In this document: positions 28,138 through 35,613 of the stretch, piece after piece | How positions within the stretch are numbered: the first letter of the stretch is position 1 | Layout: every line of letters begins with the position of its first letter | Assembly: GCA_902771535.1 (NCBI GenBank) | Contig: CACXWU010000001.1 | Location: forward strand, 1 to 64,000 | Source of the DNA: an uncultured Pseudomonadota bacterium | Lineage (GTDB): Bacteria > Pseudomonadota > Alphaproteobacteria > UBA3830 | Reading direction: 5' to 3' | DNA: 64,000 bases | Notes under the pieces: model-generated | Databases searched by the model: none | Told to the model about the DNA's origin: nothing | The model's input: the letters and a program-made list of their open reading frames with translations, nothing else | Program-made: the position numbers and the translations under genes

Positions 28138-28872
28138 TTACTTACTCTTACTACTAGATACACTATAAGCACCGATACCGCCAAGTGTGAGTGCTTCAGG
28201 ATCATCCTTATGATTTTCTATATAATTAATCACCTTAGTTATTCTTTTTTTCATTGAGTCAGGCGCTTCTTTGTTGTCAGTTATCTTCTTTAAAACCTCG
28301 ACAGCCTTATCGTATTCTTTCTTTTCGGCGTGGATCATGGCGATTTTTTCCATTGCCGTAAACCTGAAAGGACGGTCATCTTTCGCCAGTTTTTCCAAAC
28401 GTTCCAACAATTTATCGCTGGATTCTAACTTATAGGAGATATACATCAACGCGGCAAGATCACGCCAAACGATGTCAACTCCTCTCTTTTCCGATAATTC
28501 CAACAACAGCTTGGCTGATTTCTGCTTGTCCGCTGCCGTTGTAATTTCACGTCCCGTTTTGATAAGAGATATCAACGGAACTAGCTCAGACGGAGCATTT
28601 TTTATTAAATTTTCCAAGGCAGCCTTGCTCTTTTTTATTCCGGCCTCACTTTTCATTGCGGATGAATAAATTTCATCTTGCAGACTGACGGTCGCAATTT
28701 CTAATTGCTTTTTCTTATTGGAGTACCATGCCGAATGACCAATTATTCCGGCAATCATTAGGATAACAAGCCACGAAATTACGTTCTGATGCTTTTTTAA
28801 AAATTTCAGAACTTCGTCATGTTTTAGTTCTTCATTAATTTCATCGAAAATCGAATTCTCTTCCGCCGTCAT
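28138..28872 (-). CDS. YfgM-like membrane-anchored TPR protein
   Basis: A 244-residue protein with one membrane anchor (about 32-50, VISWLVILMIAGIIGHSAW) and a periplasmic helical region with tetratricopeptide-like repeats (KLAKDDRPFRFTAMEKIAMI, then AEKKEYDKAVEVLKKITDN). The layout and the position immediately upstream of bamB match the YfgM/TPR_21 family, an ancillary SecYEG-associated chaperone partner in E. coli. AAGGGG precedes the ATG. It converges with nothing; the divergent gene at 28991 shares its upstream region. Confidence 0.85.
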   Translation of the reverse strand: MTAEENSIFDEINEELKHDEVLKFLKKHQNVISWLVILMIAGIIGHSAWYSNKKKQLEIATVSLQDEIYSSAMKSEAGIKKSKAALENLIKNAPSELVPLISLIKTGREITTAADKQKSAKLLLELSEKRGVDIVWRDLAALMYISYKLESSDKLLERLEKLAKDDRPFRFTAMEKIAMIHAEKKEYDKAVEVLKKITDNKEAPDSMKKRITKVINYIENHKDDPEALTLGGIGAYSVSSSKSK

Positions 28873-28990
28873 GCTAGCCCCTTACTAAAACAAACAATCC
28901 AATTCTAAACCATGTAAGAAATTCTTTCTAGAGCCAATTAACCTTTATTTAACTAAGAGATGAGATAATACGAAAAAGTCGGAGATAGAA

Positions 28991-29869
28991 ATGTTAAAGA
29001 AATTAGGTATAGCGGGTATTGTTCTGCTGATAATAATATTAGTTGTGAAAGTATTTTTTTGGGGAGTAAAGACCTCTGATCTTCCAGAAAACCCCGAACC
29101 GATTTCATATATTTCGAATCCTTCAAGTTCGGCTGTAATAGAGAAAAATATTACAGACTTGAAAAAAGAAATCAGTATGTTAGAAAACTTGGAAGCGCAA
29201 AAAGTTTATGATTATCTCTCCTTACAAAAAAAAGAAATTACTGATAAAAATTTGTTGGAAATTTACTACACTATGCTGTCATTTTTGCGGGTACAACCTA
29301 ATGCAATACCTGCGGAGCAATTTAGAAAAAAATTAGATTCTTTGTTGGATAGTGTAGCTTGGCTTTATTATGATCACGAAAACGAAAAGTTTTCGGATAA
29401 GGTTACAAAATTGGGTAGGGTTCTGAATTCTGATGTTTTTATCCATTTGAGCATTCAAAAAATGTCTGAATGTTTGGATATTGCGCACGATCTAAAAAAT
29501 ATTGTGGAATACAGTAACCTCGGAAACGATTTCTCCCCGGAGGATGGACCTGATTATTTCAGTCCTGATTTCTTCCTGAATAGAGAGATAGAAATCGCTC
29601 AGAGAATATATAAACAAGTTACTGAGTTGGAAAATCAATCCCAAAGTTTTTCGAAGGAATGCCTGATGGATTGTGCCAACCTTTCAAAACAGCAACTGAT
29701 AGACAACATAGGGAAGGCGAATGATTTCATTAACGGATTGCAGTCCGCGACAATTGAGGTCGGAAATGAAAAAGTTAAAATTTCCCGAAATACTCGGAAG
29801 CACTTGAAAAATCTAGCATCTTCTTCCATAGAGAAATTAGTAGAACAAAGAAATAAGGTTGAATATTAA
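28991..29869 (+). CDS. Membrane-anchored hypothetical protein (292 aa)
   Basis: I recognise no family. Residues 3-24 form one N-terminal membrane segment without a cleavage site or lipobox; the rest (charged, helical, coiled-coil-like, ending in RNTRKHLKNLASSSIEKLVE) should lie in the periplasm. GGAG lies 6-7 nt before the ATG. It is divergent from the yfgM-like gene and convergent with dedA, so it is a single-gene unit. AT-rich codon use matches its neighbours. Confidence 0.75.
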   Translation: MLKKLGIAGIVLLIIILVVKVFFWGVKTSDLPENPEPISYISNPSSSAVIEKNITDLKKEISMLENLEAQKVYDYLSLQKKEITDKNLLEIYYTMLSFLRVQPNAIPAEQFRKKLDSLLDSVAWLYYDHENEKFSDKVTKLGRVLNSDVFIHLSIQKMSECLDIAHDLKNIVEYSNLGNDFSPEDGPDYFSPDFFLNREIEIAQRIYKQVTELENQSQSFSKECLMDCANLSKQQLIDNIGKANDFINGLQSATIEVGNEKVKISRNTRKHLKNLASSSIEKLVEQRNKVEY

Positions 29870-29907
29870 CTGAAGAGGCGAAGTATTCAAAGTTTTAATT
29901 ACTCTGA

Positions 29908-30477
29908 TTACTTTCCCCTTTGATTTTTGAGTTTTCTTTTTCGTCTTCTTTTATTGATAAAGTAAAACAACGCGCTTAACAGAATAGCCAACGCTGCGTA
30001 TTGGACATATTGTAAGTTGTCTTTTGCTTTTTCCAACACATTAGCAAACATGTACCCGAGACCTGCAACAATCACCGCCCACACGAATGCGGCCGGAATG
30101 TTCAAAGCAGAGTATTTCAACGGGGGAATGTTTGCGGTTCCAATCATAATGGGACTGATATTCCGAATTCCATAGACAAATCTACACCCGAAAATAAATG
30201 CCGAATCATATTTTCTTAAAAATTCGAGAACTTTTCCGGATTTTTCTTTTATTTTCGGATATTTTTCAATTAATTTCATTCCATAAATTCTGCCGACGAA
30301 ATACAGGACTTGCTCCGTGATCATAGTGCCGAGAAAAGCAGCAAAAATGACCCCTTGCAGTGTCATCAGTCCTTGACGGCATAAAAAACCTGCAGTCAGA
30401 ACAGCAATCTCTCCCTCAATACAGGCAAAAAGGAAAACCGCGTAATAACCAAACTCTCGTATAAAACTTTCGAACAA
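29908..30477 (-). CDS. DedA-family inner-membrane protein
   Basis: A 189-residue DedA/SNARE-associated-like membrane protein. Members act in membrane lipid flipping and envelope homeostasis. Marks are EFGYYAVFLFACIEGEIAVL, the FAAFLGTMITEQVLYFVGRI stretch (E in place of the usual D), and FIFGCRFVYGIRNISPIMIG, the conserved F-x-R-x-x-P/G-x-R region. The C-terminal tail is very basic. I place the start at TTG 30477 because the longer frame to 30528 runs through the tRNA-Arg gene. It lies directly downstream of two tRNA genes. Confidence 0.9.
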   Translation of the reverse strand: MFESFIREFGYYAVFLFACIEGEIAVLTAGFLCRQGLMTLQGVIFAAFLGTMITEQVLYFVGRIYGMKLIEKYPKIKEKSGKVLEFLRKYDSAFIFGCRFVYGIRNISPIMIGTANIPPLKYSALNIPAAFVWAVIVAGLGYMFANVLEKAKDNLQYVQYAALAILLSALFYFINKRRRKRKLKNQRGK

Positions 30478-30498
30478 ACCAACATCTCTTGAGTTACA

Positions 30499-30575
30499 TG
30501 GTGCGCCCGGAAGGATTCGAACCCTCAATCTTCAGATCCGTAGTCTGACGCTCTATCCAGTTGGGCTACGGGCGC
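30499..30575 (-). tRNA. tRNA-Arg (anticodon ACG)
   Basis: On the minus strand the acceptor GCGCCCG pairs with CGGGCGC, the anticodon stem TCAGA/TCTGA encloses loop CTACGGA (ACG, read as ICG), and the T-loop is TTCGAAT. Discriminator A and encoded CCA are present. Length 77 nt. The adenosine at position 34 requires the deaminase TadA. Confidence 0.95.
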
Positions 30576-30580
30576 ACAAT

Positions 30581-30655
30581 TGGTGGGTGATAACAGGTTT
30601 GAACTGCTGACCCCCTCGGTGTAAACGAGATGCTCTACCACTGAGCTAATCACCC
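30581..30655 (-). tRNA. tRNA-Val (anticodon UAC)
   Basis: On the minus strand the acceptor GGGTGAT pairs with ATCACCC, the D-arm is AGCTCAGTGGTAGAGC, and the anticodon loop is TTTACAC with TAC anticodon; the T-loop reads TTCAAAC. CCA is encoded at 30581-30583. Length 75 nt. It lies 5 bp upstream of tRNA-Arg, so the two are cotranscribed. Confidence 0.95.
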
Positions 30656-30667
30656 AAAACCGTTTAG

Positions 30668-30696
30668 AACATACCCTAAGTCATCTGCATAATCAA
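30668..30696 (-). promoter_or_regulatory. Putative promoter of the tRNA-Val/tRNA-Arg unit
   Basis: On the minus strand TTGATT (30691-30696) and TATGTT (30668-30673) are separated by exactly 17 bp and end 12 bp before the tRNA-Val 5' end. Position and spacing fit a sigma70 tRNA promoter that could also feed dedA. Confidence 0.5.
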
Positions 30697-30710
30697 GCTG
30701 TATTTTTCTG

Positions 30711-30730
30711 AAAAATCGGAGGTGATTTTT
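30711..30730 (-). terminator. Short hairpin at the stop of the DUF4268 gene
   Basis: AAAAATC and GATTTTT (7 bp) enclose a six-base loop and overlap the TAA stop of the gene at 30730-31668. A T-rich arm ends the hairpin on the minus strand. It is low in GC, so termination strength is doubtful. Confidence 0.3.
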
Positions 30731-31668
30731 TACATATATTTCAGAAAAATCGTTTTTATTTTCATTGAAACATTCATTAGCCAATCGAATCCCTCCGACA
30801 AATCGGTTCCTTTCTGAAAAGTAAAATTATCTTTTACTCTGACACTGCTTCCTTTTTTATCATCCATTCGGCACCAATTGAATTCGATTTCTGTTTCTTC
30901 TTCTATTTCATTCTTGTGAGCATACAATCGGTCGAATGTCTGCTTATCATTGGGAATCCAAAAATCTACGGTAACTGAGTTAGCCCTACTGAATCTGACC
31001 AAATTTATATGCGCCTTGCTGGTACCAATTGATAATGAATACCAATGGTCAGGTTTTGCTTCATGTCTACGAAAAGTTTTTGCAAATTTTTGATTTTTCC
31101 AAGCATATTCATTAAAAGCACTCCAGAAAATCCCGTGACTTCGTCTGCTCTCCGATAATTCTTCATTTTCCAAGCGCTTTTGCTCTTTTTTCCAACCGTT
31201 TGGAGTAGAAACAGCGACAAACATCGGGGCAATTTTTGAATCGTCAATTTGATATAACTTGATTTCGCAGAGGAAAAAACCAATATCATCGGTTGTATTC
31301 TCATTCAGCCATTCAATCGCTGCTTTATGTTCTTCTCGAGCATGTTTTACGATCCAAACGACATAACTGGCATTTTTTCCTGCGGCATAGGTAATAATTT
31401 TTCCAAGGTGATCGTGATTAGTATTTTCAAGCTGATTTTCGATAATAATTTTACGATCAGTTCCTGTTTCTTTCGCCAAAATATCCGCGGAAAACTCTCC
31501 TATTGAAGATTCTTTCTCCTCGACAGTGATTTCTAAACCTATAACATCGGCAAGATATTCGATATTTTTTTCCTGAGCCAACCAAGGGGTGAAATCCTGC
31601 GCTTCATGTGGCCAAACTGATCTCAAATCACTGATTTCTTTCAATTTGCTTAATTCTATTTTCGTCAT
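30730..31668 (-). CDS. DUF4268 protein with PD-(D/E)XK nuclease-like core
   Basis: A 312-residue protein. The N-terminal half shows a restriction-endonuclease-like core: GEFSADILAKE with Asp62, then KIIIENQLE with Glu77-x-Gln79, followed by HDHLGKIITYAAG. This is the D-(D/E)xK/Q layout seen in DUF4268 proteins and related nuclease-fold proteins. The C-terminal half (TPNGWKKEQKR, then FWSAFNEYAWKN, KPDHWYSLSIG) matches the DUF4268 region. These proteins are scattered by horizontal transfer and often occur in defence-rich regions. Here it lies alone beside two tRNA genes. DNA cleavage is inferred, not shown. Confidence 0.82.
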   Translation of the reverse strand: MTKIELSKLKEISDLRSVWPHEAQDFTPWLAQEKNIEYLADVIGLEITVEEKESSIGEFSADILAKETGTDRKIIIENQLENTNHDHLGKIITYAAGKNASYVVWIVKHAREEHKAAIEWLNENTTDDIGFFLCEIKLYQIDDSKIAPMFVAVSTPNGWKKEQKRLENEELSESRRSHGIFWSAFNEYAWKNQKFAKTFRRHEAKPDHWYSLSIGTSKAHINLVRFSRANSVTVDFWIPNDKQTFDRLYAHKNEIEEETEIEFNWCRMDDKKGSSVRVKDNFTFQKGTDLSEGFDWLMNVSMKIKTIFLKYM

Positions 31669-31838
31669 AATTAATTCTCATTACCTCTATTTAGTATTTT
31701 ACATTCAAGTTGTTATTAAATGGTAAACAGGTATATATTTTGTTTCTCATGATGTTTATGTTGCAGCAAAAGGCCTTCGAACAGTTGAACGGTTTTTGCA
31801 AAAATGTTAAAAGATTCGAAAGAGTTCGGAGGATAGCT

Positions 31839-32774
31839 TTGAAAAAAATCGGGATTGTCGGCGGAGGATGTTACGGGACCGCCTTGGCTGAGTGCTTCAG
31901 TCGAATATCGGAAAAAGTTGTGGTTGTTGAGAAGAATTCTCAGATAGTCGATTCCGTTAACCGAAATCACGAAAATTTGGTGTCGTTGCCGAAAGTTGTT
32001 CTTTCCGAAAATATTGTTTATACAGACGATGAGTCCTGCCTGCGTGATTCCGAGGTGATTTTTCTTGCGGTGCCGGCGAATTTTGTAAAGCAAACCTGCG
32101 AATATGTGAAAGATTCTGCGATACCACTTGTTTTGTGCTCGAAAGGGTTCGATTTGGAAAACAAACGGTTGCTTTCTGACTCCGTTGAAGGTTATTTATC
32201 AAACGAGATTTTTGTTCTATCTGGGCCTTCGTTTGCTGCTGAAATCTCTGTGAATCTTCCGGCGAAAGTTAATTTAGCCGGGAAGAATTTCGCAAAGTGT
32301 GTAGAACTTTCTAAAAAATTGAGTTCGAAGAATTTCAAAATAGAGCCAATTGAGGATGTAATCGGGTTACAGGTTGCCGGGGCGTTGAAGAATGTTTTGG
32401 CGATAGGTTGCGGAATTTTGCTTGGAAAAAATCTCGGACAAAGTGCGGCTGCGCGATTCATGGTTGAAGGAGTTCAAGAGATGACGAAAATAGCCGAATC
32501 TTTCGGAGGCCGCGCGGAAACCTTTACAAAAGTAGGGGCACTGGGAGACGTCATTCTGACCTGCTCGAGCTTGCAGTCTCGCAATATGTCTTTTGGGAAA
32601 TTTCTCGCCGACGGAGGATCTCTGCAAGCTTGGAACGGACCGCTGGCAGAAGGGGTATTTTCGGCTAAATTTATTCTGAATCTAAGTTGTTCTACGAAAA
32701 TTTTCATGAAAATCTACCAGGTTATCTATGGGCTAATTTCCGTGGAAGAGTTTATAGAATCGGTATTCGAATAG
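31839..32774 (+). CDS. gpsA: Glycerol-3-phosphate dehydrogenase [NAD(P)+]
   Basis: The cytoplasmic enzyme (311 aa) reduces dihydroxyacetone phosphate to sn-glycerol-3-phosphate for phospholipid synthesis. The dinucleotide fold begins KKIGIVGGGCYGTALAE; CSKGF, LSGPSFAAEI, VAGALKNVLAIGCGI and GALGDVILTCSSLQSRN follow, all family motifs with the catalytic Lys in the ALKN segment. I place the start at TTG 31839 because GGAGG lies 6 nt before it and the dinucleotide fold starts there; the frame upstream to 31710 is not protein-like. Confidence 0.92.
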   Translation: MKKIGIVGGGCYGTALAECFSRISEKVVVVEKNSQIVDSVNRNHENLVSLPKVVLSENIVYTDDESCLRDSEVIFLAVPANFVKQTCEYVKDSAIPLVLCSKGFDLENKRLLSDSVEGYLSNEIFVLSGPSFAAEISVNLPAKVNLAGKNFAKCVELSKKLSSKNFKIEPIEDVIGLQVAGALKNVLAIGCGILLGKNLGQSAAARFMVEGVQEMTKIAESFGGRAETFTKVGALGDVILTCSSLQSRNMSFGKFLADGGSLQAWNGPLAEGVFSAKFILNLSCSTKIFMKIYQVIYGLISVEEFIESVFE

Positions 32775-32859
32775 CTTTGAGCAGGAAAGTACGAAAAAAG
32801 TTGAGTTTGTAATCTGAGAAAATCTTGGTATCATTGATCATGCAGCCGAGATAGGGAAT

Positions 32860-34782
32860 ATGATAAAGGTATTATCTCAAAATCTGATTAATCAAATCGC
32901 TGCGGGAGAGGTAATAGAGCGTCCTGCATCGGTTATAAAGGAGTTGGTTGAAAATGCGATAGATGCTGGAGCGACGGAAGTTGAAATCAGGCTCGAGGAC
33001 GCTGGTAAAAGTTTGATTTCCGTCAGCGACAATGGTTTCGGTATGGACAAAGATTCGCTAAAGCTCTGTATTTTGAGTCATGCTACGTCGAAATTATCGG
33101 ATGAAAATTTATTCAATATTCACACTTTCGGATTTCGTGGAGAGGCTTTGCCGTCCATGGTTTCAATTGCTCGAGTTTCAATTACTTCTTCCGACAGCGA
33201 CAACGGAGAGGCTTGGCGTCTCAACACCGAGGGGAAGGGGGGACTTGAGTTAGAGCCCGATTCCAGAACGAAGGGAACGACTGTTACGGTACGAGACCTG
33301 TTCTACGCGACGCCGGCACGTCTTAAATTTTTGAAATCCGATAATTCCGAAAATGAGGCTTGTCGTCAAACTTTGAAGCGGATGGCCTTATCCTTTAGAA
33401 AAGTTTCGTTTTCTTTGTATGACAATGATAGAAAAAAGTTATCATATGAAGCTACCGATAATTTGCTCCAGAGAATCAAGAATGTCTTCGGTGAAGAATT
33501 TGCGGAGAATCTCTTTGAGGTAAAGATCGAAAGGGGAAAATATTCCCTTTGCGGGTTTATAGGAGTGCCGACTTTTAACAAGCCGTCATCCAGCTATCAA
33601 TACTTCTTTGTAAATAATCGATTCGTCAAGGACAAAATTTTTGCTTCGGCTTTGAAGTCAGCTTATTCTGGAGTCATACCTTCTGGAAGATTTCCTGTTG
33701 CGATATTGTTTTTAGACATGCCTCATGACGAGGTTGATGTAAACGCACATCCGGCGAAAACGGAAATAAGGTTCAAGGAAAGCGAGATGGTTAGGGGCTT
33801 TTTGGTCTCTGCATTGAAAAAATTAATCGCGGCTTACGGCTCTTCACGGCCTTCCACAGAAATCGTCAACGGTATGTTCAACCAGAAAAGCAAGACGGAA
33901 TCGGATGATTTGAACGTTGGATTTTCCGAAGCTTCCGCGGAAGTATCTATCATGAACCTGAGAGACTCCGAGATAGCGCCAACCTGGAATGTTGTTCGAA
34001 ATCAGGGAATTTCTAAAAATCAAGGAGTTTCTCAGCGGTCAAATTATGAGAACAAGCAAAAGTTGTATAATTCGGGAATATTTGCTCTTCAAAAAAACAG
34101 AAGTCTGCCAACGCAGGATATAGATTCGCAACAGCAGATGCAAAAATTCGATGTAATTGAGAATTCGATTCCTGAGATTTTTGAAAAATCGGGGGGAAAT
34201 CCAGAAAATAAAATTGATTTTGGTACAGCTCTCTATCAGATTGCGAACACATATATAGTTGCAGCAAATGATGACAATTTGATTCTGATAGATCAGCACG
34301 CTGTGGCAGAAAGAATTACTTTGGAAAAACTGAAAAAAAATACGAAATTGGAATCTCAGGATTTACTTTTGCCGGAGGTGTGTCCTTTGTCTGAAGTTCA
34401 AGTCGAGCTGATGGAAAAAAATTCGGATTTAATTGCAAAATTCGGGATTGTATACGAGAAGTTATCTTCCGACGTGATTATAGTAAATGCTTTGCCCGCA
34501 ATTTTGGGGAGTTGTGAAGCAAAACCTCTAATAAATGATGTTGCTGACGAGCTCGAGCAAATGGGAGATGTTTATTCGTTGGAGAAGAAGATTCATCTGA
34601 TTTTATCGACTATTTCGTGTCATGGAAGTCTGAGAGCGGGGCGAAAACTGTCTATTGGCGAGATGAATTCTTTGTTGCGCCAAATGGAGTCTACCGAAAA
34701 CATCGCTCAATGCTGCCATGGGAGACCGTCGTTCGTTGTGTTGACCATAAAAAATTTAAATAAATTTTTCGAAAGGTCTTGA
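32860..34782 (+). CDS. mutL: DNA mismatch repair protein MutL (endonuclease-type)
   Basis: A GHKL ATPase (640 aa) that links MutS recognition to strand removal. N-terminal ATPase motifs are clear: KELVENAIDAGATEVEI, DNGFGM, HATSKL, GFRGEALPSM and GTTVTVRDLFYATPARLKFLK. The C-terminal domain has DQHA-x2-E-x4-E beginning at residue 478 and the SCHGSLRAGR and CCHGRPSF motifs, so it should carry the metal-dependent nicking activity known from species without MutH. AGGGA precedes the ATG. Confidence 0.96.
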   Translation: MIKVLSQNLINQIAAGEVIERPASVIKELVENAIDAGATEVEIRLEDAGKSLISVSDNGFGMDKDSLKLCILSHATSKLSDENLFNIHTFGFRGEALPSMVSIARVSITSSDSDNGEAWRLNTEGKGGLELEPDSRTKGTTVTVRDLFYATPARLKFLKSDNSENEACRQTLKRMALSFRKVSFSLYDNDRKKLSYEATDNLLQRIKNVFGEEFAENLFEVKIERGKYSLCGFIGVPTFNKPSSSYQYFFVNNRFVKDKIFASALKSAYSGVIPSGRFPVAILFLDMPHDEVDVNAHPAKTEIRFKESEMVRGFLVSALKKLIAAYGSSRPSTEIVNGMFNQKSKTESDDLNVGFSEASAEVSIMNLRDSEIAPTWNVVRNQGISKNQGVSQRSNYENKQKLYNSGIFALQKNRSLPTQDIDSQQQMQKFDVIENSIPEIFEKSGGNPENKIDFGTALYQIANTYIVAANDDNLILIDQHAVAERITLEKLKKNTKLESQDLLLPEVCPLSEVQVELMEKNSDLIAKFGIVYEKLSSDVIIVNALPAILGSCEAKPLINDVADELEQMGDVYSLEKKIHLILSTISCHGSLRAGRKLSIGEMNSLLRQMESTENIAQCCHGRPSFVVLTIKNLNKFFERS

Positions 34783-34868
34783 TAAATTATCAAAATGTCA
34801 TTATATACAATTTTGCGGTAATGATAGTGTACTGTGCATTTTAAATTATATATAGGAAGAAGGCAATT

Positions 34869-35561
34869 ATGATAGAAAAAATTCGCTTGCAGCCCTTGGT
34901 CTCTCTAAAAAACGAGTTTGTGGTGGGTTATGAGGCACTGTATCGAAAGGAAGTTTTATCGGAATTTCCTAGCGCGACGGCTATCGTGGAATCCATTTTC
35001 CAGAATTATAATTTTAAGAGTCGGTTGTATGTGAATATGACTCCGAATGATGCTATCGATCCGAATTTTGCAAAAGATTTTTTAAGCAAGTTGGATAGTC
35101 TGAAAATCTCAAGAAAAAATATAGTTCTGGAGGTAAATGAAAGTACTAATCCTGAATTTATAGAACTGATAAAAAAGAATCTCGGACTATTGCGTTCACG
35201 TGGAGTAAAAATAGCTCTGGATGATTTCGGTACAGAATATTCCACTCTCAATTTTTTGCAGGAATTGCCGGTTGATATTGTGAAGATTGATCAAAAGTTT
35301 GTTCAGATGGCGCCTTCAAGTAAAAAAGCTCGGTCCATAATGAAATTCGCCGTGCAGGTATCCCATGATTTAGGTTGCAAGGTGATTGCAGAAGGAATCG
35401 AAACAACCGAAATTTTGGACTGTGTTGCCGAGGCTGGGGCAGATATCGGACAGGGGTATATCTTTTCCGCCAAAAAACAAAAACCATCTCCGTTTGTGAG
35501 TTTTCGCGAGGTGCTTGCCGGCTTAGTTAAAGTCCCTTTAAAGGCTTATTATTGTGTATAA
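34869..35561 (+). CDS. Stand-alone EAL-domain cyclic-di-GMP phosphodiesterase
   Basis: A single EAL domain (230 aa) with no receiver, GGDEF or membrane part. It should hydrolyse cyclic di-GMP. Catalytic positions are kept: Glu22 in YEALYR, Asn56 in VNMTP, Glu88 in VLEVNES, Asp118-Asp119 in LDDFGTEYSTL, Lys139 in VKIDQKF, Glu175 in VIAEGIE and Gln195 in GQGYIFS. Loop 6 reads DDFGTEYS, close to the active consensus DDFGTGYS. GGAAGAAGG precedes the ATG. No diguanylate cyclase lies in the window. Confidence 0.9.
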   Translation: MIEKIRLQPLVSLKNEFVVGYEALYRKEVLSEFPSATAIVESIFQNYNFKSRLYVNMTPNDAIDPNFAKDFLSKLDSLKISRKNIVLEVNESTNPEFIELIKKNLGLLRSRGVKIALDDFGTEYSTLNFLQELPVDIVKIDQKFVQMAPSSKKARSIMKFAVQVSHDLGCKVIAEGIETTEILDCVAEAGADIGQGYIFSAKKQKPSPFVSFREVLAGLVKVPLKAYYCV

Positions 35562-35613
35562 TAAAATCAGACTAAAAAGGGAGGATCCCTGAATTAATCG
35601 GGGATTAGGAAGG

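Noticed and set aside
29908-30528. Longer DedA start at 30528
   Set aside because: It would translate through the 3' half of tRNA-Arg; TTG 30477 begins where the family similarity begins.
31710-31838. N-terminal extension of GpsA
   Set aside because: The residues before the KKIGIVGGGCYGTA fold are not GpsA-like, and GGAGG precedes the TTG at 31839.
35590-35611. ATCCC/GGGAT hairpin between the EAL and acs genes
   Set aside because: Stem of five pairs with an 11-nt loop and no adjoining T-run on either strand; too weak to call.
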